From: Pollenia angustigena
Lineage: Eukaryota; Arthropoda; Insecta; Diptera; Polleniidae
DNA length: 64,000 bases
NCBI GenBank assembly: GCA_930367215.1
Contig: OV884059.1
Coordinates: forward strand, 64,389,393-64,453,392
Reading direction: 5' to 3'
The position numbers and the translations under genes are program-made. Positions 58,249-64,000 of this stretch are shown here, piece by piece; position 1 is the stretch's first letter; the number at the start of each line of letters is the position of its first letter. The notes beneath the pieces were generated by a model. It made no database searches, had not been told where the DNA came from, and saw nothing but the letters and a program-made list of their open reading frames with translations.

Positions 58249-60439
58249 TTAAGCTTTCTCTTTTTTTTTTTTTTTTTGATCACAGATCAATTTTGAGGAA
58301 GCAGTGACTTCTTTGACGGCTCTTTCTACCGCTTGAGTGTGTGATGGTAGCTCAAAAAGAGTGCACTCCGAAGCTATGTTTATACTTTCGGTTTCCAGTA
58401 ACCTTTGCAAATCCTGATTTGTCAAATGACTTGTGAGAGGTGGTTCTGTCACTTCCACATCATTCCATGCAATCATATTGGCATACTCAGATGCTCCAAA
58501 ATTTATTTTAGGGATTTCAAACCGTCTTAGTGGTTTACTGGCTTGTTTACTACACCGAGCCTTGATGATACGTCTTACAGCCAGTTTCTTTATATTTTCT
58601 CTCTTATCATCCAACAAAGCTATGAGTATGTTTTCATGATGAGCAAAGTATCCATTTTCTTGTATACAATTTTCCGATTCCCCTCAGATAGGCAATTGCA
58701 ACTCTTTATGGTTTCCCACAAGTTTTGAGCGCCGCTACAAACTTTTGGATTACACTTGATCCTGAACCAGCTAGGTGCATAAACTTTCACGATGAAGGTT
58801 GCCTGCTCTTTTAATGTAGGCGATGGAATTTTTGTAGCTACGTATAATCTTAAAATTCTATTAGCTGTAGTCAACCATCTCGCATGGGAAAGTTTTCCTG
58901 GACTTCTGTTTTCTAATTGTTGAGATATTTTTTCACTCGGAACAGCTTTGCAAATATCATAAAGGTATTGTTGGTCAGTACTCAAACCCTTTTCATCACC
59001 ACGATCGATTATAATAGTAATAAACTCAATGGGTTCAAACTGAACTACTTTCATTAAATGACATGTTGCTAAACTTTTACCTACAGGTCCAACAAATCCT
59101 TTTGGTCCGCTTGTAGATCCATCCAGCTTTCCTACTAAATGTCGTAGTGGAAGTTCATTTGTATGCAATTGGCAAATAACCCACTGCAGAGGTCTTCCAA
59201 GTTTATCTTCCAGTATATTTGCCTGTGTTTGTAGGGCATCCATCACAACCAATGCAAACTATTTCCGACATTGTAAGATTGTGCTCAGAAAAGTAAGCGA
59301 CGATAGAATTAGCAATGTCAATGGCTTTCCCAGACAATGGAACTGTGTAACCGATGAATCTCGATTTAGGCTCCTGTATGAGTGAAATGTGATCTTCTTT
59401 GACAGTTTCTCTGTGCATTTTCTTATCGTCTGTCTTGTGAATACTAAGTGTATCATCAATTCTACCGTCAAAGTATAAGGCCTGTACTTCTACCTTTGTT
59501 TCCTTATTTATTACTTCATGCCGAGATTTGATTCGCTCGCGTCTTACTTTACTCCTGTGTACCACAACGTCATTTATAGCAATTTCTAATGATTGAGTAG
59601 ACTGTACATCGTGTAAAAGGGCAGAGGCTAAAGCTGCTGCTGCGCGATCAGGTACGCCATACCTATCACAAACTAGAGAAAACGATGGTATTTTTAAACT
59701 AGTTTGAGTATTTATGGTAGTAGCTGAGGATGGGCCGGGAACTGGTTCCTCTAAAATAGCCACTACATCTTTTGGAATACAACCCATTTCTTGAAGTTGT
59801 ATAATTATGTCCATTGCTTCCTCATTGTCTTTATACAAGCCAATTTGATATCACTCACAACGTTTCTTGCACAATCTTTCTTCTTCTATCATTTTCCTTG
59901 CTATTTTCTTTTTATTTGCTGATGTCACTTTAATATCAACACTTCCAATCACATTTTCCGAACAGTTCTTTGATCGGTCAAGAATTTGCGTTCAAGTATT
60001 GGAACCTTCTTAGCGGGGTCACATTTACAAACCTGAAAATCTTTACATTTACATGCACTAACATCGAATAAAGCTTCAACCCTATTGTTAAATTCGACTA
60101 GTTTTTTTTGAAACTGTGCTTATCTTGATCACGTTTGTACGTTTTGTTGAGTGTTTGAACTTAATCAACTTCTTTTTTTAACAAATCTGTAATAGTTTTA
60201 GAGGTAATGCTTGGGATCGAAGCTTTTCCCCACATGAAGTTTAACTTATCAACAACAATTTTGGACACTTCAAAAAAACTAGGGTTTTTGCCATTTTGCT
60301 TAATTTTTTCTTTGTTCCAAACATAAATGTAGTATTTTAACACATCTCTACGGGTAGGAAGCAAAGACTCGTCCATATCTTTACCATAGCTTAGGATAGG
60401 ATGAGGTAAATCTTTGTAACGAGTCCTAGGGAACGCCAT
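58249..60439 (-). pseudogene. Transposase of an unnamed family, multiply frameshifted
   Basis: The best start is ATG at 60439-60437 (MAFPRTRYKDLPHP). The N-terminal piece has PTRRDVLKYYIYVWNKEKIK and KASIPSIT. A second frame near 60090-59958 holds a cysteine cluster, ACKCKDFQVCKCDP, then ILERKFLTDQRTVRKM. From 59838 the frame gives VCDRYGVPDRAAAALASALL, ALYFDGRIDDTLSIHK and IVCIGCDGCPTNTGK. A frame change near 59205-59250 leads to PLQWVICQLHTNELPLRHL and LDGSTSGPKGFVGPVGKSL. A third change near 58620 gives FEIPKINFGASEYANMI and LPSHTQAVERAVKEVT. The paired Asp in FDGR and GCDG and the later ELPLRH are candidate catalytic or metal-binding positions. I recall this motif set from unnamed insect and cnidarian proteins. 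At least four breaks make it non-functional. Confidence 0.7.
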
Positions 60440-60649
60440 AACGCAGTTATAAACACACAAAGCGCAGTGACACACTGTACTAGAACCGTAGAACGTATAG
60501 AACGTTTATAAGTAGACGACTAGATATAACACACCAATTATCACTCCCGCTGTCAAAACACGACCAATGTAGTCTGAGAGGGCGGTTTACTGCACAAAAT
60601 TTTTTCTGTGTGATTATGTAAAAAAATTTAAATATCGGAAATTTCGGAC

Positions 60650-60970
60650 TATTTCGCGAACTTTAGGCCTAATGGGCAGACTTTAACCACGTCCCAAAAA
60701 TGTTTTTAAAAAATTCTACCTTTATTAAAGAACTTGTTCAACTTTTCAGTTACTACCCGTCTGATTTATTTTTCTTTCAAGTACTTAAAAAAGATTTGGG
60801 AAAAATGTAAAAAATGTAATAAATTTTCAAACTTTAAGTCAGATGTGCAGACTCAAGACGACGTCTTAAAAAATTAATATTTTACAGAATTGTTACTAAG
60901 GCTCATACACAGCCATTGAAGGGTACCCGTTTTCGAAAAAAAAATTTTTACCTTTTTTTACTCCACCCTA
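60650..60970 (-). repeat. Right terminal inverted repeat of the 57.7-kb transposon
   Basis: Inverted counterpart of 57659-57960. It carries a different central stretch (gactcaagacgacgtctt), a short palindrome absent from the left arm. Confidence 0.75.
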
Positions 60971-61003
60971 GCCACCAGTAACGTTGTTTTTGTAACATAA
61001 TAA

Positions 61004-61356
61004 AGCCTAGATTACACTATCTCACAAGCCTTACGTATTCCATAATACTTTGTGAGATAGAAATCTAATGAGTTTTGTTGCGACTGTCAAAAAATCTAAT
61101 GTAACATGACAGTTCGTGTTCACACCATCTCACAAAGTATAAACACTCACACATGAAATAAAATGCAACCCTGATCCAATGAAAAGTATTATTGTTTTGA
61201 AATTTTTCAAAAAACGATGAAGTCGTATGGGATGTCAAACTTTTTTCTTAATACTTTTTATTTTCGTGACACATTGCATTCACACTATCACACTTTGTCA
61301 TATTACTTAAGTTTTTGACATGTATTAATACAAAGTATAATAGTGTAATCTGGCCT
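61004..61356. mobile_element. Harbinger-like MITE with TAA duplication
   Basis: TAA flanks both sides (61001-61003 and 61357-61359). Ends read agcctagattacactat and, inverted, aggccagattacactat. The interior repeats ctcaca(a)agt(a)t and tcacacttt words. 11100-11160 carries a fragment of the same family. No coding sequence. Confidence 0.6.
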
Positions 61357-61369
61357 TAAGCAATTTGTT

Positions 61370-61610
61370 AGTGCGGTGAATCCACTTTTGGATGGGTTTC
61401 GGTGGATTTCTATCCCAAACTGCTTATGAAAACTAGAAACAGTTTGACACCAATATTATTATTTTCTTTTGTTTGAAAGTGAAAGACCAAGAATATATAT
61501 ACTTAATGGAGCTTTAGATGAAAATTAAAAAAGTTTCACACGGAATGACAAACTTAGTTTAACCTCTTTAACCACTATTGATGAAGGGTACAAAAATAAA
61601 CGATTTTCCA
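61370..61610 (-). repeat. Dispersed dipteran repeat fragment
   Basis: Reverse strand shows accctt-atcaatagtgg, aagtttgtcattccgtgtga and 'atatatattcttggtc' in the usual order, then the 'gtgtcaaactgtttctagtt' block. Confidence 0.55.
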
Positions 61611-62415
61611 TTACGAATACAAAAGATGGTTCGAAAATTTATTCGTTTGTTTTATATATTTGCTGTTGCTAAAAAAAATTATCTTACTCTTTTGCCAAAT
61701 GTGTAACCTTTTTTTTCACTTGGTTCACTCCAATCTTTTTTGTGCAGCTTAAATCTCTAATCGCTTTTAAAAAAATGAGTGGCTTGTAAAGTCTTTGAAA
61801 GTGTAAATGAAAGATTTTGCCATCTTTGCAAACATCATCCATCTGTTTTTGATTTGTTCAACCACAACATAAAAACACCGCATTAAAAATTAAAAGTATT
61901 AGCCTGATTTTTTCCCACTTTTGTACCCAAATCTAATCTCTATGAGATGTTTCCTAACGTTGTGGGTTTTTACATGGAATCGGAGTTCAAGGGTGTTATT
62001 ACAGAAAGAAGTCTTTCCATGTGTATTGTAAGTTGTTGTTTTTTGAAAACGGATTTTATTTGACGTTGCTTATGGTAATTGACACATTTGCAATTCACTT
62101 CGAAGGTATTCATGTGTATGTAAATATATCTTGTATTGGCTAATTCATTAAAATAAGGAAGAAATTTAGAAGGTATAAACTTCAATCTGTTTATGGTTTC
62201 AAATATTTTTCAATTTTGGGTAGAAACCTCAAAATTAAAAATTCTAATTTGGATTTGTATAGTAAAGTATATTTTACGGTAACTTAGGAACAGAAATGAA
62301 TCTGCTATGGCTACAAAAACTTTTTTATGCAGCAATAGTATAAAAATGGTTTTTGAATATAAATTTCAAAAATTTGTTTTGCACAGTTGACATAAGTCCG
62401 CATACCCTGAAAAAA
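61611..62415. other. Unique DNA, nothing recognised
   Basis: AT-rich sequence without coding motifs up to the retrotransposon tail. Confidence 0.35.
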
Positions 62416-64000
62416 TTTTTTTTTTTTTTTTTTAATTTATTTTTATTATTGAATCTTTCTTATCGAAATTTACAATATGTATTCAAATCTTAATTCTACT
62501 TGTTGTTTATTAGTTGTTACCAGTTTAACCACTAACTGCTGTATTCAAATTTTAAAAATGTCTTCTAGTTAGGCTCAAAGTATCGGTTCTTTTTAGCCTC
62601 TGGTGACCTTCGAACTGAAGCAAACCCCGAGCGAGGTAGTTAGGGTGGACCATTAGTTTATCGATGTAGCTTATTGAATATTTTTTAATTTCCTCCTGGA
62701 TAGTGGGGACGTTGAGATCTCTGTGGATAATTTCATTACGTATATACCATGGGGCGCAGACAATTTGTCGTAATATTCTAGACTGTCTTCTTTGAAGCTT
62801 TTGGATGTTAGATGCGCATGCAGTACCCCATAATTGGATGCCATATGTCCATATTGGTTTTATGATGGACTTGTATAAGAGAATTTTGTTTTCTAAGGAC
62901 AATTTTGAGTTTCGACCGAGAAGCCAATGTAGTTGAGCTGCTTTAAGTTTCATAGCCGTTATTTTCGCTTCAATATGACGCGACCAGGTCAAGCGTCTAT
63001 CTATATGAATTCCCAAGTACTTAACATGGTTTTCTACCGGAACAGTGATGTTATTTATTTTTACAGCTGGGCACGTTTGTCTTCTGAGCGTGAAAGTTAA
63101 GTGAGCACATTTAGCCGGGTTAACCTTTATTCTCCATTTTTCTAGCCAGGCCTCTAGTTCATTGATGTGGGACTGCAGATTTTGCGATGCGACTTTTGGG
63201 TCATGGTTAACGCTAATAAATGCTAAGTCGTCTGCAAATGTAGAGGTATGCGTGCTCAGGTTTGTTGGCATATCCGCTGTGTATATTATATATAGAAGCG
63301 GTCCTAATATGCTGCCTTGGGGAACACCAGCAGAAATTTTCTTGAGGGGGGAGTATTTATCTTGCGACCTTACTATGAATGTTCTGCCTGTTAGATAGCT
63401 CTCCAGAAGCTTGTGAGTGTTTTGAGGAAGCATTCGTTTTATTTTGATGAGTAGCCCATCATGCCAAACTTTGTCAAAAGCTTGGGAAATGTCTATAAAC
63501 AGTGCTGAGCAGTATTGCTTTTTCTCAAACGCCGATCTAATAAGGGTGACAATTCTATGCACTTGTTCTATTGTACCATGTTTCGCTCTGAATCCGAACT
63601 GGTGGTCCGGGATGATGTCGTGTTCATTTAGATGAGGAGTTATACTTAAAACGAATATTTGTTCGAAAAGCTTCGATAGGATTGACAATAAGCTTATCGG
63701 TCTGTACGACGCAACCTGGCTAGCATCTTTTCCTGGCTTGGGAATCATAACAATTATAGACCTCTTCCATGAGGATGGGAAGTATCCGACTCTTAATATA
63801 GCGTTAAAAATGAGCAGCAAGATTCTGGAAGCAGACGATGGTAGGTTTCTTATCATTGACCCTGTGATGCGGTCAGGTCCGGGAGATTTTCTAATATTCA
63901 CTTTTTCTATTGCAGATTTTACTTGAGTTATGTTAAATTTTAATGGATGGTTTACCTTATCAGGAATGATTGGACGACAGGAACAAGTATGTGCATCATG
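62416..64000 (-). mobile_element. Jockey-like non-LTR retrotransposon, 3' half
   Basis: On the minus strand a reverse-transcriptase frame is followed by about 118 bases of 3' UTR with aataaaaataaa and an 18-base A tail (T run at 62416-62433 on the plus strand). The 5' part with endonuclease lies beyond the window. The uninterrupted frame and intact tail suggest a young copy. Confidence 0.85.
62552..64000 (-). CDS. Reverse transcriptase of a Jockey-like retrotransposon (5' partial)
   Basis: The frame is open from the window edge at 64000 to a stop at 62552-62554, about 482 codons. It copies element RNA at the target site during target-primed insertion. Counting from the internal Met at 63901: NIRKSPGPDRI at 2-12, SYRPISLLS at 65-73, FGFRAKHGTIEQ at 102-113, motif A FIDISQAFDKVWH at 135-147, GVPQGSILGPLLY at 192-204, and the catalytic FADDLAFIS at 222-230 (FADD in place of the commoner YADD, as in many Jockey elements). 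VKYLGIHIDRRLTW follows. There is no RNase H, as expected for the Jockey clade. Residues upstream (KVNHPLKFNITQVKSAIEKV) continue in frame, so 63901 is not the real start. All key residues are present. Confidence 0.9.
   Translation of the reverse strand, partial: HDAHTCSCRPIIPDKVNHPLKFNITQVKSAIEKVNIRKSPGPDRITGSMIRNLPSSASRILLLIFNAILRVGYFPSSWKRSIIVMIPKPGKDASQVASYRPISLLSILSKLFEQIFVLSITPHLNEHDIIPDHQFGFRAKHGTIEQVHRIVTLIRSAFEKKQYCSALFIDISQAFDKVWHDGLLIKIKRMLPQNTHKLLESYLTGRTFIVRSQDKYSPLKKISAGVPQGSILGPLLYIIYTADMPTNLSTHTSTFADDLAFISVNHDPKVASQNLQSHINELEAWLEKWRIKVNPAKCAHLTFTLRRQTCPAVKINNITVPVENHVKYLGIHIDRRLTWSRHIEAKITAMKLKAAQLHWLLGRNSKLSLENKILLYKSIIKPIWTYGIQLWGTACASNIQKLQRRQSRILRQIVCAPWYIRNEIIHRDLNVPTIQEEIKKYSISYIDKLMVHPNYLARGLLQFEGHQRLKRTDTLSLTRRHF

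Larger units (their letters stand above)
57659..60970 (-). mobile_element. DNA transposon with 8-bp duplication, superfamily not assigned
   Basis: GCCACCAG flanks both sides (57651-57658 and 60971-60978). Both ends start TAGGGTGGAGT and share, as inverted repeats, cgaaaacgggtacccttcaa, tggctgtgtatgagcctt and agtaacaattctgtaaaata. Weaker similarity extends the arms to about 57960 and 60650, roughly 300 bp. A minus-strand transposase pseudogene (58249-60439) fills the middle. The 8-bp duplication would suit hAT or P, but neither the TAGGG end with 300-bp arms nor the protein fits those families in my reading. Confidence 0.85.

Noticed and set aside
58104..58307. 67-codon plus-strand frame
   Set aside because: Chance frame between the TIR and the transposase on the opposite strand.
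1..64000. CRISPR arrays, rRNA genes, bacterial operons or retroviral/LTR elements
   Set aside because: None of the expected repeats, conserved RNA blocks, Shine-Dalgarno-linked gene strings or paired LTRs were seen.

Overview
The window reads as AT-rich, gene-poor DNA of a fly. Short-spaced TATA/initiator promoters, Jockey-type and RTE-type retroelements, hAT, P-like, piggyBac-like and pogo-like DNA elements, and the dispersed dipteran repeat with '...gtccgtctgtccg...' and 'ccctataaagtatatatattctggg' all point to a higher (brachyceran) dipteran, probably a calyptrate. The species cannot be read from the sequence. No host protein-coding gene was recognised. Every coding signal I can support belongs to a transposable element, and nearly all are broken.

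Layout. 1-217: edge fragment of a non-LTR ORF1. 1057-6339: DNA transposon with ~550-bp terminal inverted repeats (TIRs) and a frameshifted DDE-like transposase (3675-5715), whose left half was filled by nested insertions. 7004-10146: hAT element with a perfect 8-bp target-site duplication (TSD) and a broken transposase split by a foldback element. 12035-17606: copies of a dispersed dipteran repeat, one split by a 1.7-kb element with a 4-bp TSD. 17683-18964: Harbinger-like element with a nested pogo-like MITE. 19-26 kb: mostly unique DNA with one candidate core promoter. 26.2-31.7 kb: foldback elements, a second hAT (28157-30568) and MITEs. 33.2-35.7 kb: Tc1/mariner and RTE relics. 36-45 kb: mostly unique DNA with small MITEs. 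45.5-49.1 kb: large palindromic element holding a hAT MITE and an RNase H fragment. 49.2-56.1 kb: MITEs, a probable SINE, a CCCAGCGGG-ended element and a P-like MITE. 57659-60970: a sharply bounded DNA transposon with a transposase I cannot place in a classical superfamily. 62416-64000: 3' half of a Jockey-like retrotransposon with its poly(A) tail, open at the window edge.

The nesting gives a relative history: elements carrying intact TSDs (hATs, P-like MITE, the 57.7-kb element) sit inside or beside older relics. The best candidates for something undescribed are the 57659-60970 element, the long-TIR element at 1057-6339 together with the 13553-15265 element (shared GRGC termini and 4-bp TSDs), the P-like MITE, and the hAT MITE packed with a TCGCC subterminal motif. 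All boundaries were read by eye; superfamily names without a matching transposase are inference.
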